A DNA stretch of 49,240 nt from DATJFH01 sp035495815 (GCA_035495815.1 DATJFH010000214.1:1-49240); one strand, 5' to 3'. Counted from the stretch's first letter, positions 33,154 through 41,393 are shown. Notes: a model not told the origin generated them from the sequence alone. A program made the numbers and translations.

Positions 33154-33535
33154 GCGCGGCGGCTTCACGCTGATCGAAATTCTGATCGTGGTATCGATCA
33201 TCGGGATCCTGGTGTCGATCGCCATTCCGATTTATCAGAAGTCCATCATCCGTGCCCGGGAGAGCGTTTTGCGGAACAATCTCTTCACGATCCGGACAGT
33301 GCTGGACGAGTATACCTACGACAAGCAGAAGGCGCCGCAAACGCTCCAGGACCTGGTCACCGAAGGATACCTGCGCGACGTGCCGATCGATCCCATGACG
33401 GGGAGCAATCAGAGCTGGAAGATCGAGATGGAAGACGCGTTGCGCAGCGTCAATCAGACCGAACCGGGCATCTTCGACATCCACAGCGCGAGCGACAAGA
33501 AGAGCCTGGACGGCACCGCCTACGCCGAGTGGTGA
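33128..33535 (+). CDS. type II secretion/pilin-like pseudopilin (GspG-like), second
   Basis: The 135-residue protein has a strongly basic leader (MEHRTRSGRRG), the processing site before FTLIEILIVVSIIGILVSIA with Glu at mature position 5, and the domain VPIDPMTGSNQSWKIEM ending DGTAYAEW. It is a paralogue of the gene just upstream. The ATG at 33128 lies inside the end of that gene. An ATG-like start further upstream in the frame (33095) would add residues unlike a prepilin leader. Together with the secretin these could form a minimal secretion or pilus-like fibre. Confidence 0.88.
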   Translation: MEHRTRSGRRGGFTLIEILIVVSIIGILVSIAIPIYQKSIIRARESVLRNNLFTIRTVLDEYTYDKQKAPQTLQDLVTEGYLRDVPIDPMTGSNQSWKIEMEDALRSVNQTEPGIFDIHSASDKKSLDGTAYAEW

Positions 33536-33558
33536 GCTTTCCCCTGTGGACGCATGCG

Positions 33559-33590
33559 AAAAACGCCTCCGGCCCGGTTCCGGAGGGCGT
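33559..33590 (-). terminator. intrinsic terminator after the TauD-like gene
   Basis: On the minus strand ACGCCCTCCGG (33590-33580) pairs with CCGGAGGCGT (33572-33563) with one bulged base and a seven-base loop. The stem is followed by TTTTT (33563-33559). It lies 23 bases past the dioxygenase stop, in the gap between convergent genes, so it may also slow transcription from the pseudopilin side. Confidence 0.7.
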
Positions 33591-33612
33591 CAGCGCCTGT
33601 TGATTCGCGCGC

Positions 33613-34593
33613 TCACTTGTGTTTGAGCCACAGGCGGACGTAGTGGCGCTTACGTTCCGGCTCGGGATGGTCCTTGTACTCGGCGCGGCTGTGCAGGATG
33701 AAGACGTTGTTTACGAACTGGATGTCACCGGGCTCCATGCCGAACGTGAGAGGCAGCTCCGGGCGCCGCATCACGTCGTCCAGGAAGTCCAGTGGCTCGT
33801 TGTCCTGCGGGGTGAGCGGCTTGCGGGCGACTTCCGCGCCCTTCGTGATGTAGAAGCGCAGGTAGCGGACCGTGAGGCGGTTGCCGTAGGCGAAGACCGG
33901 CACGGGCAGCGTCGGCGGCTCGCCGGGAGGCAGTTCGGCGCGACGATCCATATCGTAGGGGGCGTAGAGACGGTCGAGATATTCGGGACGCTCCTCGAGG
34001 ATGGCGTTATGGACAGTGTTGGCGCTGACGATCGCGGATTCTCCGCCGGATTTGGCGGTCTGGAGCGCCAGCAGGCAGACGATGTCGGGGGTATGGCCGG
34101 CCAGCATGGAGGGCGAATCGGTGTGGTAGTTGAATCCGGCCGTAGTCTTCGAGGTGCGGACGCCCGCGGCGCCGTAATCGCGCTCCAGGTTGTAGCCCTC
34201 GTCGCGGACAGAGTAGAGCAGGCCGCCCACCACCTTCTGCCGGATCGGCCGGCCGAGGTGCGAGCCCAAACCCCAGTAAATGATGCGCGCTTCCTCTTCG
34301 GTATACCGGTCGATCGGCAGACCCTTCACGACCACGAAGCCATCGCCGTCCTTCAGGCGGGCGCGCAAGGCAGCCGCGTCCTGTTCGAAGGAGGGGAGCG
34401 GAAAGTCTTCGGCGGTCAGGGCGAAAATATCCGTTTTGACGCGCCGCAGCGCACGGTCCAGTTCGTCCAGAGTCCGGGGGCAGAGGCGGTATGTATAGTC
34501 GCCGGGTCCTGAATAGCCGGAGCCTTTCCAGGCGCCGGGACCGTTGATGGGGGCCTTGTGCGGCGAGGTCCGCAATATCTCCATATGATTCAA
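33613..34593 (-). CDS. TauD/TfdA family Fe(II)/2-oxoglutarate-dependent dioxygenase
   Basis: The 326-residue protein has the iron-binding facial triad: HTD (His157, Asp159) in GFNYHTDSPSM and His301 in VFILHSRAEYKDH, with the 2-oxoglutarate-binding arginine in the C-terminal KRHYVRLWLK. Segments DGFVVVKGLPID and YWGLGSHLGRPI are typical of the TauD/TfdA/CAS-like group. It couples 2-oxoglutarate decarboxylation to oxidation of an unknown small substrate. The start is TTG at 34593, eight bases after a GGAG; an in-frame ATG at 34584 is possible. A terminator follows the stop. Confidence 0.9.
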   Translation of the reverse strand: MNHMEILRTSPHKAPINGPGAWKGSGYSGPGDYTYRLCPRTLDELDRALRRVKTDIFALTAEDFPLPSFEQDAAALRARLKDGDGFVVVKGLPIDRYTEEEARIIYWGLGSHLGRPIRQKVVGGLLYSVRDEGYNLERDYGAAGVRTSKTTAGFNYHTDSPSMLAGHTPDIVCLLALQTAKSGGESAIVSANTVHNAILEERPEYLDRLYAPYDMDRRAELPPGEPPTLPVPVFAYGNRLTVRYLRFYITKGAEVARKPLTPQDNEPLDFLDDVMRRPELPLTFGMEPGDIQFVNNVFILHSRAEYKDHPEPERKRHYVRLWLKHK

Positions 34594-34620
34594 TTCTACT
34601 TTCTCCGGGGACGGTGCTAA

Positions 34621-34882
34621 AGCTTCACCTTCTTGAATTGTGATCCTGATTTCGCGATCGATTGTGCCGGAGACGGCGAAGACAATTGCCGGTTGGGCCG
34701 GCTGAGGGCGTCGGCGAGGCTGCCGGGTCCGGAGGTATTCAGATTGGGGACGGTGTAAACGGCCCCCCCGCGGCCTCCGGTGGCCTGGCTAGGTCGCCTT
34801 GCAGGGCGCAGGTCAGGGCCATGAGGAGAAGCAAGAGGCGCCGGGATGAGCCTCGACAGGGCGGAATGGACGAGTGTTCCAT
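34621..34882 (-). pseudogene. N-terminal remnant of a pectate lyase-like (PL1-type beta-helix) gene
   Basis: From an ATG at 34882 the minus strand encodes a signal peptide (SSRRLLLLLMALTCALQG). After a frameshift it reads ATGGRGGAVYTVPNLNTSGP, GSLADALSRPNR, and after a second shift IVFAVSGTIDREIRITIQEG. In secreted pectate lyase-like proteins these segments are continuous (GGRGG-VYxVTNLNDSGPGSLRDA, VVFxVSGxI) at the start of the beta-helix. The rest of the gene is gone: the dioxygenase start follows within 30 bases. Everything else in 34594-34948 is unrecognised. Confidence 0.65.
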
Positions 34883-34948
34883 TGCGTTTCCGAATAACGA
34901 TGGTAGCGAAACCATGGCCAGGCGGCTGGAGACCGTGACGCCTGTGGG

Positions 34949-36229
34949 CTACTGGCGCTGCCAGACGATCTCGCCGGCTACGATCGTGGCTGTGGGGCCG
35001 CCGCGGAATTTACGGCCGTCGAAGGGAGAATTGCGACTTTTCGAGTAGGACTGGTTGACGTCATAGGTCCATTCCAGATCGGCGCTGAACACGGTCACGT
35101 CGGCGGGCGCTCCTACCGCCAGGGTTCCCCGATCGAGCCGCAGAACGGCGGCCGGGCCGGTGGTGAACAGGGCTACCAGTTTGTTCAACGAGATCAGGCC
35201 GGGGTGCACCAGGCGATCGAGCGAGAGACCGATGGCTGTCTCGAGTCCAAGAATGCCGAACGGGCACTTTTCGAACTCCTGCATCTTATGGTTGCCGGTG
35301 TGCGGCGCATGGTCGGTGGCGATCACGTCCACCGCGCCGGAGACGATGCCGTCGATCACCGCGTTCACGTCGCATTGGGCGCGAAGGGGCGGCTTCATCT
35401 TGAAATTACTGTCATAGCCGGCGACCTCCGCGTCGGTGATGGCGAAATGGTGCGGCGTCGCTTCGCAAGTGACGGGCAGGCCGAGGCGCTTGGCGTGGGC
35501 CACCATGGCGACGGAATTTTTCGCGGAGATGTGGGCCACGTGAAAGCGCGCGCCAGTGGTCTGAGCCAAGAGGATGTCCCGGGCCACCATAACATCTTCG
35601 GAACTGGAAGGAATGCCGCGCAGCCCGAGCCGCATGGAGACTTCGCCTTCGTGCATGTCGCCGCCGGCGCTGAGATTCAAGTCCTCGCAGTGATCGATTA
35701 CAGGCAGGTCGAGCGAGCGGGCGAACTCCATGGCGCGGCGCATGACGCGGGCGTTCATGACCGGGCGGCCGTCATCGGAAATGGCGACAATTCCAGCCGC
35801 CTTCATCAGGCCGATGGAGGCCAGCTCTTCTCCCGCGCTGCCCCTGGTGATGGCGCCGATGGGAAAGACATTGGCGGGGGCGAACTTGCGCGCCCGGTCG
35901 ACGATGTAGCTGGTGACGGTGGCGTTGTCGTTGACCGGCAGCGTATTGGGCATGCAGCAGATAGAGGTGAAGCCGCCGGCGACGGCAGCCCGGGCGCCGG
36001 TTTCAATCGTCTCGGCGTGCTCGATTCCCGGTTCGCGCAGGTGCACGTGCATGTCGATGAAGCCGGGGGCGACCACCAGGCCGGACGCATCCATGATTTG
36101 GGCGCCTGTGCCGTCCAGGTCCCTGCCGACCGCGGCAATGCGGCCGTTGGCGACCGCCACGTCGGCGACGGCGTCGAATCCCGACGCGGGGTCAATCACT
36201 CTACCGTTCTTAATGAGGAGTCTGGTCAC
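34949..36229 (-). CDS. pyrC: dihydroorotase
   Basis: The 426-residue protein is a class I dihydroorotase: metal motif DMHVHLREPG (about residues 58-67), an active-site loop with EHAETIETGARAA, further histidines in HCEDLNL and HVAHIS, and IATDHAPHTGNHK (about 305-317). It closes N-carbamoyl-aspartate to dihydroorotate in pyrimidine biosynthesis. In many bacteria this class binds PyrB, and the two genes here overlap by 20 bases. It is the last gene of pyrR-pyrB-pyrC. Confidence 0.94.
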   Translation of the reverse strand: MTRLLIKNGRVIDPASGFDAVADVAVANGRIAAVGRDLDGTGAQIMDASGLVVAPGFIDMHVHLREPGIEHAETIETGARAAVAGGFTSICCMPNTLPVNDNATVTSYIVDRARKFAPANVFPIGAITRGSAGEELASIGLMKAAGIVAISDDGRPVMNARVMRRAMEFARSLDLPVIDHCEDLNLSAGGDMHEGEVSMRLGLRGIPSSSEDVMVARDILLAQTTGARFHVAHISAKNSVAMVAHAKRLGLPVTCEATPHHFAITDAEVAGYDSNFKMKPPLRAQCDVNAVIDGIVSGAVDVIATDHAPHTGNHKMQEFEKCPFGILGLETAIGLSLDRLVHPGLISLNKLVALFTTGPAAVLRLDRGTLAVGAPADVTVFSADLEWTYDVNQSYSKSRNSPFDGRKFRGGPTATIVAGEIVWQRQ

Positions 36230-37130
36230 CGATAATCCGTTCGAGCACCGCCATACGGACGGCGATGCCGTTTCCCACCTGGTTCAAAATCACGGACCGC
36301 TGCGAATCGGCCACTTCCGACGACAGCTCGCGGCCGCGGTTGATCGGGCCTGGGTGCATCACGATCACGTCCGGCTTGGCGAGCGCCATGTGCTCGAGAC
36401 GCAGTCCGTAGAACTGAAAGTATTCGCCGGCCGGAAACGGCGCTTCGTGCTGTCGCTCGAGCTGGACGCGGAGCATCATGATGACGTCGGCGTCGCGGAT
36501 GGCTTCCCGGATGTCGTAGGTCAGCGAGACTCCGGGAGCGAGGCGCTCCAGCTCGCGCGGCAGCAGAGGAGCGGGACCGCAGAGCACGATGTCCACGCCG
36601 AACTTGGAAAGCAGGTACGCGTTCGAGCGCGCGACGCGGCTGTGCGCGATGTCGCCGATGATGGCTACGCGCAGTCCTTCCAGCTTCTGCAGCCGGTCGA
36701 GAATGGTACGCGCGTCGAGCAGGGCCTGGGTGGGGTGCTCATGCGTGCCGTCGCCGGCGTTGATGATGGGGATGGGCAGGTGACGCGCCAGAAAATGCGG
36801 CGCGCCGGATGCCGAATGGCGCATGACAATGGCGTTCGGCCGCATCGCCCCAAGGGTGTTGAGTGTGTCCACCAGCGATTCACCTTTCGAGACGCTGGAA
36901 CCGGATGCGGTGATGGAAATCGAATCGGCGCCGAGCCGTTTGGCCGCGATCTCGAAACTGGTCCGGGTGCGGGTGGAGGACTCGAAGAACAGGTTGACGA
37001 TCATCTTCCCGCGGAGCGAGTCGATGCGCTTGAAGGACTGATTCTCCGGGGGCTGAAAATCGCGGGCGCGGGCCAGGATCGCTTCGATCTCGGTCCGCTC
37101 GAGATTTTCGATTCCAAGCAGTCCCGCCAT
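36210..37130 (-). CDS. pyrB: aspartate carbamoyltransferase catalytic subunit
   Basis: The 306-residue protein has the carbamoyl-phosphate motif FFESSTRTRTSFE (about residues 53-65), the loop GSSVSKGESLVDTL, RHSASGAPHFLA, the aspartate-binding domain with LEGLRVAIIGDIAHSRVARS, and MHPGPINRG near the C-terminus. It makes N-carbamoyl-aspartate from carbamoyl phosphate and aspartate, the committed step of pyrimidine synthesis. No pyrI regulatory gene is adjacent, so the enzyme is likely unregulated by nucleotides or associates with PyrC. It overlaps pyrR by one base and pyrC by 20. Confidence 0.95.
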   Translation of the reverse strand: MAGLLGIENLERTEIEAILARARDFQPPENQSFKRIDSLRGKMIVNLFFESSTRTRTSFEIAAKRLGADSISITASGSSVSKGESLVDTLNTLGAMRPNAIVMRHSASGAPHFLARHLPIPIINAGDGTHEHPTQALLDARTILDRLQKLEGLRVAIIGDIAHSRVARSNAYLLSKFGVDIVLCGPAPLLPRELERLAPGVSLTYDIREAIRDADVIMMLRVQLERQHEAPFPAGEYFQFYGLRLEHMALAKPDVIVMHPGPINRGRELSSEVADSQRSVILNQVGNGIAVRMAVLERIIGDQTPH

Positions 37131-37693
37131 CAGGCGACGGTCCCGGCGGTCCGCTCGACGAGCAGCACCTTTTCCATCTCATCGACCTCCTGGAATTTCA
37201 CTTCGATGATCTCGGTGTCCGAGGTCTGGACGGTGCGGCCGACGAAGCGCGCCTCGATAGGGAGCTCCCGGTGGCCGCGGTCGATCAGGACCAGGAGCTG
37301 CACGCGGGAAGGCCGGCCGTGGTCGAACAGGGCGTCGAGAGCGGCGCGGATGGTGCGGCCCGTGTAGAGGACGTCGTCCATGAGTATGATGTCTTTGCCC
37401 TGCACGGAAAAAGGAATGTCGGTGGCGCTGACGACGGGCTTGATGTCCACGGTGGTGAGGTCGTCGCGGTAGAGATTGATGTCGAGAATGCCCACGGGGA
37501 TGGCGCGCTTCTCGAGGGACTCGATTTTGCGGGCCAGGCGCTGGGCCAGCGGCACGCCGCGGCGGCGGATGCCGATAAAGGCGAGCTTGTCGAGATCCTG
37601 GCTCTTTTCGAGGATTTCATGGGCCAAGCGCACGAGCGTGCGGTCGATCTCGGAGGCGCTCATCAGTTGGGATTTTTCTCGGGTCAGGGACAT
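37130..37693 (-). CDS. pyrR: bifunctional pyr operon regulator/uracil phosphoribosyltransferase
   Basis: The 187-residue protein starts MSLTREKSQLMSASEIDRTL and has IGIRRRGVPLAQRLA, the PRPP-binding motif DIILMDDVLYTGRTIRAALD (about residues 95-114) and LVLIDRGHRELPIEARFVG, all typical of PyrR. In Firmicutes PyrR binds pyr mRNA and causes attenuation, and it also has uracil phosphoribosyltransferase activity. Here the nearest -10 box would give a leader of only about 15 bases, too short for an attenuator, so it may act on another target or only as an enzyme. The ATG at 37693 matches the family N-terminus. Confidence 0.93.
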   Translation of the reverse strand: MSLTREKSQLMSASEIDRTLVRLAHEILEKSQDLDKLAFIGIRRRGVPLAQRLARKIESLEKRAIPVGILDINLYRDDLTTVDIKPVVSATDIPFSVQGKDIILMDDVLYTGRTIRAALDALFDHGRPSRVQLLVLIDRGHRELPIEARFVGRTVQTSDTEIIEVKFQEVDEMEKVLLVERTAGTVA

Positions 37694-37713
37694 AGGCCGT
37701 TTCGATTGGACCT

Positions 37714-37719
37714 ATTATA
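37714..37719 (-). promoter_or_regulatory. candidate -10 box of the pyr operon
   Basis: TATAAT on the minus strand is a perfect consensus -10 hexamer, 20 bases upstream of the pyrR ATG. No good -35 is seen 16-18 bases further up. Transcription would start near 37707. Confidence 0.5.
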
Positions 37720-38090
37720 GGACACTGCATCGGCCCGGGTTCGCCGCGCGGGACGCGCGCAAGGTTCCTCTGACGGGCCGTCAAAAACCGGGTGTTGTCC
37801 TGGACGAGGCGACCGCTGCGAAAAGCGCTTGCGGGACGGTAATCGTGACCTATATGACGAAATCCTCAGGATGACGGCATTCCGACGTGCTCGAGAAGGG
37901 ATTTAAAAAAGCCCGCGCCGGACGAGATGCTTCGCAAGCGATTGTTATCTGGCTGATGGGCTATACCCGAGGGTCAATTACATCGGATCACGTCCGGGAT
38001 CTCCCTCCGCCGGAGCAATAGAAAGCGCCGGCAGATTGCCGTTCTCCGACCGCAGGACGCTGGGGCTGGCAGCCCTGCGACGCCTGATTC
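37720..38090. other. gap without a recognised gene between pyrR and the sigma-factor gene
   Basis: Both strands were read and no frame resembles a known protein. On the minus strand a GC-rich stretch followed by TTTTTT (about 37907-37902) may end the sigma-factor transcript, but the stem is poor. The sequence also contains no tRNA-like T-arm. Confidence 0.5.
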
Positions 38091-38678
38091 CTAGGCTGCC
38101 GCCATGTGAGCCAGGCGGACACGCAGTGTATTGTAGGCGCGAAAAAGGAGGGACTTTACCGTCTGGGGAGAGCAGTTCAGGGCTTCGGCGATCTGGGTGT
38201 ATTCGAGCTCCTCGTACTTGTGCATGATTACCGCCGCCCGCTGCCGGTCCGGCAGTTCGGCTATCGCCTGGCGGATCTCGTCGAGGCGGACTTCTTTGAG
38301 CATTAACTGGTCCACCGTGGGACGGCGGTCGGCGATCTGGCGCTCCGATTCCCGCTCGAGTCCGGCGCTCAGGCTGAGCTGGTTGGACTCGTGACGGCGA
38401 TCCCGCAGCCAGTTCAAAGCGACGTGCGTGGCAATGCGAAAAAGCCAGCTGGTGAATTTGGCCGTCGGTTCATAGGTGGTGCGTGACCGGTAGACCCGCA
38501 GAAATACGTTCTGCGCCAACTCTTCGGCAATCGCCCGGTTCCGCACCATCCGGTACAGGAATTGGATCACCGGGCCGCGGTGGCGCTGGAGCAGTAAATC
38601 CATGCAAAGCGACTCACCCTGTTTCACCCCCAGCATCAGGCGGGTGTCGAGCTCGAGTGCGTGCGCTTCCAGTTCCAT
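38091..38678 (-). CDS. ECF-type RNA polymerase sigma factor
   Basis: The 195-residue protein has region 2 (GPVIQFLYRMVRNRAIAEEL, AQNVFLRVYRS, FTSWLFRIATHVALNWLRDR, about residues 35-100). A linker leads to region 4 (IRQAIAELPDRQRAAVIMHK, YEELEYTQIAEALNCSPQTV, KSLLFRAYNTLR). It has no region 1.1 or 3, as in extracytoplasmic-function sigma factors. No anti-sigma gene lies next to it; the stop is followed by a gap. The promoter region carries a TATACT box, a perfect inverted repeat and a direct-repeat box shared with the nearby sensor kinase operon, so the two-component system may control it. Confidence 0.93.
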   Translation of the reverse strand: MELEAHALELDTRLMLGVKQGESLCMDLLLQRHRGPVIQFLYRMVRNRAIAEELAQNVFLRVYRSRTTYEPTAKFTSWLFRIATHVALNWLRDRRHESNQLSLSAGLERESERQIADRRPTVDQLMLKEVRLDEIRQAIAELPDRQRAAVIMHKYEELEYTQIAEALNCSPQTVKSLLFRAYNTLRVRLAHMAAA

Positions 38679-38703
38679 GGCGTTGTCAGTACATCCAACG
38701 ATG

Positions 38704-38735
38704 AGTATACGGGAGCTGTTACAAGGATCTTGTAA
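38704..38735 (-). promoter_or_regulatory. sigma-factor promoter with overlapping inverted repeat
   Basis: TATACT (38709-38704, minus strand) is a good -10 box, 26 bases from the ATG. Directly upstream, TTACAAG (38719-38725) and CTTGTAA (38729-38735) form a perfect 7-bp inverted repeat around GAT, covering the place of a -35 box, which itself does not match consensus. A dimeric regulator could bind here. Confidence 0.5.
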
Positions 38736-38753
38736 GGTCTGTGTTAAAAAAAA

Positions 38754-38770
38754 TTTACAGCTTATTTACA
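38754..38770 (-). promoter_or_regulatory. CpxR-like direct-repeat box upstream of the sigma-factor gene
   Basis: Minus strand TGTAAA-TAAGC-TGTAAA: two TGTAAA hexamers with an 11-bp period, about 55-75 bases upstream of the predicted sigma-factor transcription start. It overlaps the stop codon of the response-regulator gene (38755-38757). The same pattern occurs upstream of the sensor kinase gene. Confidence 0.5.
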
Positions 38771-39483
38771 ATCCAGGAATTGCCGGAGGGCTCGGGAGAC
38801 GGGACGAATTTATAACCGCACCCGTAAACCGTCACGATATAGCGCGCTTCCTTGGGGTTATCTTCGAGCTTTTGCCGCAACTGGGCGACGTGGACGTCCA
38901 CGGTCCTTGTATTGGGAATCGACTGGTATCCCCAGACCTTGTCGAGAAGTTCTTCGCGGGTGATCGCCGACTCGCGGTGGGCGATAAGGTAGCTGAGGAG
39001 TTGAAATTCCCGGGCGGACAGCTCGATCGGCTGGCCCCGGCGGGTAACCTCCTTGCGGCGGAAGTCGACTGTGAGGTCGTCGAAGGAAAAGACGGAATCG
39101 GCCAGTTTGTGGGTGGCGCGGGCTCGCCGCAAAAGAGCTTCGATCCGGGCGAGGAGTTCGGACACCTCGAAGGGCTTGGCCAGGTAGTCATCGGCCCCGA
39201 GCTTGAGCCCGGTCACGCGATCGGCGACATCGCTGCGCGCCGTCAGCATCAGGATGGGGAGGTCGATGCCGCGGTGGCGCAATTCACGGCAGATATCGAA
39301 TCCGCTGCGGCCGGGCAGCATGATGTCCAGGATCGCGAGTTCGAAGTTGCCGCTGGCAGCCTGAATCAGACCATGCTCGCCGTCCTGGCAGGTTTCGACC
39401 GAGTAGCCTTCCCGGTGAAGCCGCTCGGCGAGCAGGAAAGCGAGATTACTCTCGTCTTCAACGAGCAGAATACGCGCGCTTAT
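38755..39483 (-). CDS. OmpR/PhoB-family response regulator (apparent AUA start)
   Basis: The 242-residue protein has a receiver domain starting SARILLVEDESNLAFLLAER, with acidic residues 9 and 10, phospho-acceptor Asp53 in LAILDIMLPGRSG, Thr in ILMLTARS and Lys in LAKPFEV. A winged-helix DNA-binding domain follows (about 130-235: LSAREFQLLSYLIAH, NTRTVDVHVAQLRQKLE, VTVYGCGYKF). No ATG, GTG or TTG precedes the receiver domain. The only well-placed codon is ATA at 39483, five bases after GGGAGGTGG-type Shine-Dalgarno sequence and inside the stop region of the kinase gene (ATAA instead of the usual ATGA). The first ATG in frame (39321) would remove the phospho-acceptor. A sequencing error (G to A) is possible. 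Confidence 0.88.
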   Translation of the reverse strand: MSARILLVEDESNLAFLLAERLHREGYSVETCQDGEHGLIQAASGNFELAILDIMLPGRSGFDICRELRHRGIDLPILMLTARSDVADRVTGLKLGADDYLAKPFEVSELLARIEALLRRARATHKLADSVFSFDDLTVDFRRKEVTRRGQPIELSAREFQLLSYLIAHRESAITREELLDKVWGYQSIPNTRTVDVHVAQLRQKLEDNPKEARYIVTVYGCGYKFVPSPEPSGNSWIVNKL

Positions 39484-41393
39484 GACGCCACCTCCCTGAT
39501 TTCTTGCTCGGCTTCGGCCGGCGCGGCCGACTCAGCCGGCAAAAAAAGGGCGAAGCAGGTTCCCGATTCGGCCGAACTCTTCACTTCGATCGTCCCGCGA
39601 TGCGCCTCGATAATGCGTTTCACCAGGCTGAGCCCCAGACCCACGCCGGGGATTTGCGAGCTGCGCACGGCCTCGCTGCGATAAAAGGGGTCGAAGATAT
39701 GGGGCAGATCGTCGGGGGAAATGCCGGGGCCGCGATCCTCGACGGAGATTTGGACGCGCTCGCCGTCCGAGACGGCCTCGGCGCTGACCCGCACCCAACC
39801 TCCGGAAGCGGCATATTTGGCGGCGTTGTTGAGGAGGTTCTGCACGCAATCGACGATCAGGTTTTCGTCGACCGAAACCAGCGGCAGGCCGGGACCGATG
39901 AAACGCTCGATTTCCATCCCGGCCTCACGTAATGCAGGGGCACAGACACCGATCGCGCGGCGGACGATTCGCTCGGGGGAGGCGGGCGCAAGGTCGGAAC
40001 CGTGGTGCGGCGATTGAGTGCGCGCGAAGGTGAGGATCTGCTCGACCATTTCGGTGAGCCGCCGCGCTTCGCCGCCGATAAGCCGTCCGTATTTCTGGGC
40101 GTGCTGCGCGTTCTCCATCATGCCGTCGGCGAGGTTGTCGGCCGCCACGCGGATCACGGTCAACGGCGTGCGCAACTCGTGCGAGACGCCCATGGCGAAT
40201 TCCATCTGCAGCTTCGCCAGGACCCGCGCCCGCTCGGTGGAGACGGTGAGCATGGTGATTCCGAGGGCCAGCACCAGCAGGACGCCAAAGCTGATGGCCA
40301 TGGTGCGGAAACGGAAGGTGGCGAACGCGGCGTCGAGTGAGCCGGCGTGATGCTTCACCAGAAGCTGCCATCTGCCGTCGGGCTTGCCGATGGCAAGCGC
40401 GGCCTTGCCGCAGGGGAACGACTTTCGGGTCAGGATCTCGTAGGAGAGGTCCGGCGGAGGCTGGCCGGGAACAAAAGGCCGTCCACCGGGAGTTCCCGGC
40501 GCCTGCATTGGAGAAAAAAAGCAATCCATGCGCATGGCGAACAGACTGGCGGTCGCATCCGGATTCGCGTAAAAATTCTTTGCGGGCGCGGGGTCCGACT
40601 GGTAGATCACTTTTTGAGGATTGGTCGCGTTGACGACCAGCAGATCGTAATCGGTTTCACCACTCTGGGTAAACAGGCGGCGGGTCAGGTCGGGGAGGAA
40701 TTCACGCTTGATGTAATCCGCATTGAAGACGATCACGGCCCAGCCGATAGCGCGGTAGGGAGACCGGCGGGGAGCCTCGCCGCCGCGATAGCGACCCGGC
40801 TCCGGACGCGGGGACCGGCGGCGGAACAGCTCCGGAGGCCCGCCAAAAGCTTCGCGCACCGGCGTCAGGTATACCGGGTTTCCGGCTACGCTCAGATCGA
40901 TCTGGCTCGATCCGCGCCTCAAGCCGGGCTGTCCGGGGCGGTTGTTTTGCTCGAGGCGGGCCTTGATATCGGCGAACTCCTGCGGCCAGCCGTTCAGCGG
41001 CGAGATCTGACCGGATTTCTCGATGCGGCTCAGCTCCCGAGTCTCGCCGACGGTCGCGATCACGTAGACGTCCCGGATGAGCTGAGGGTAGGGGGCCAGC
41101 CGGTTCCACTCCTGGTAGCGCTGTGCAAAGCCCGCGAACGGATTCTCGGGATCCACGGGCGCCTGCCAGAAAGTCATGTGCGCGCGGGTAATTTCCGAAT
41201 CGAATTCCGTGATCAGGTGCTCGAGCGAACTCTCCAGGCGGGCCTTCGCACGCTGCCTGGCGGCGTCGCCGACCTGGCCGATCCACTGATACTGAATGAA
41301 AGCCAGCACCGGCAGAAGCGCCAGGAGCGCCAGGAGAAGCCACATCCTCCTGGAAAATTGCATCCTCCAGCCGCGCGCCTTTCCGTTCCGCAT
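39480..41393 (-). CDS. sensor histidine kinase
   Basis: The 637-residue protein has a membrane helix (about residues 17-38), a large periplasmic sensor region (40-362) with an unusual Arg/Pro/Gly-rich insertion (about 190-212), a second helix (364-385) and the kinase core: H-box FAMGVSHELRTPLTVI with His405, N-box VQNLLNNAAKYA, and ATP-lid motifs DRGPGISPDDLPHIF, FYRSE and GLGLSLVKRIIEAH. It should autophosphorylate and pass phosphate to the response regulator encoded just downstream; the genes overlap by four bases. The sensor domain matches no family I recognise. A direct-repeat box 66 bases upstream of the start suggests autoregulation. Confidence 0.93.
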   Translation of the reverse strand: MRNGKARGWRMQFSRRMWLLLALLALLPVLAFIQYQWIGQVGDAARQRAKARLESSLEHLITEFDSEITRAHMTFWQAPVDPENPFAGFAQRYQEWNRLAPYPQLIRDVYVIATVGETRELSRIEKSGQISPLNGWPQEFADIKARLEQNNRPGQPGLRRGSSQIDLSVAGNPVYLTPVREAFGGPPELFRRRSPRPEPGRYRGGEAPRRSPYRAIGWAVIVFNADYIKREFLPDLTRRLFTQSGETDYDLLVVNATNPQKVIYQSDPAPAKNFYANPDATASLFAMRMDCFFSPMQAPGTPGGRPFVPGQPPPDLSYEILTRKSFPCGKAALAIGKPDGRWQLLVKHHAGSLDAAFATFRFRTMAISFGVLLVLALGITMLTVSTERARVLAKLQMEFAMGVSHELRTPLTVIRVAADNLADGMMENAQHAQKYGRLIGGEARRLTEMVEQILTFARTQSPHHGSDLAPASPERIVRRAIGVCAPALREAGMEIERFIGPGLPLVSVDENLIVDCVQNLLNNAAKYAASGGWVRVSAEAVSDGERVQISVEDRGPGISPDDLPHIFDPFYRSEAVRSSQIPGVGLGLSLVKRIIEAHRGTIEVKSSAESGTCFALFLPAESAAPAEAEQEIREVAS

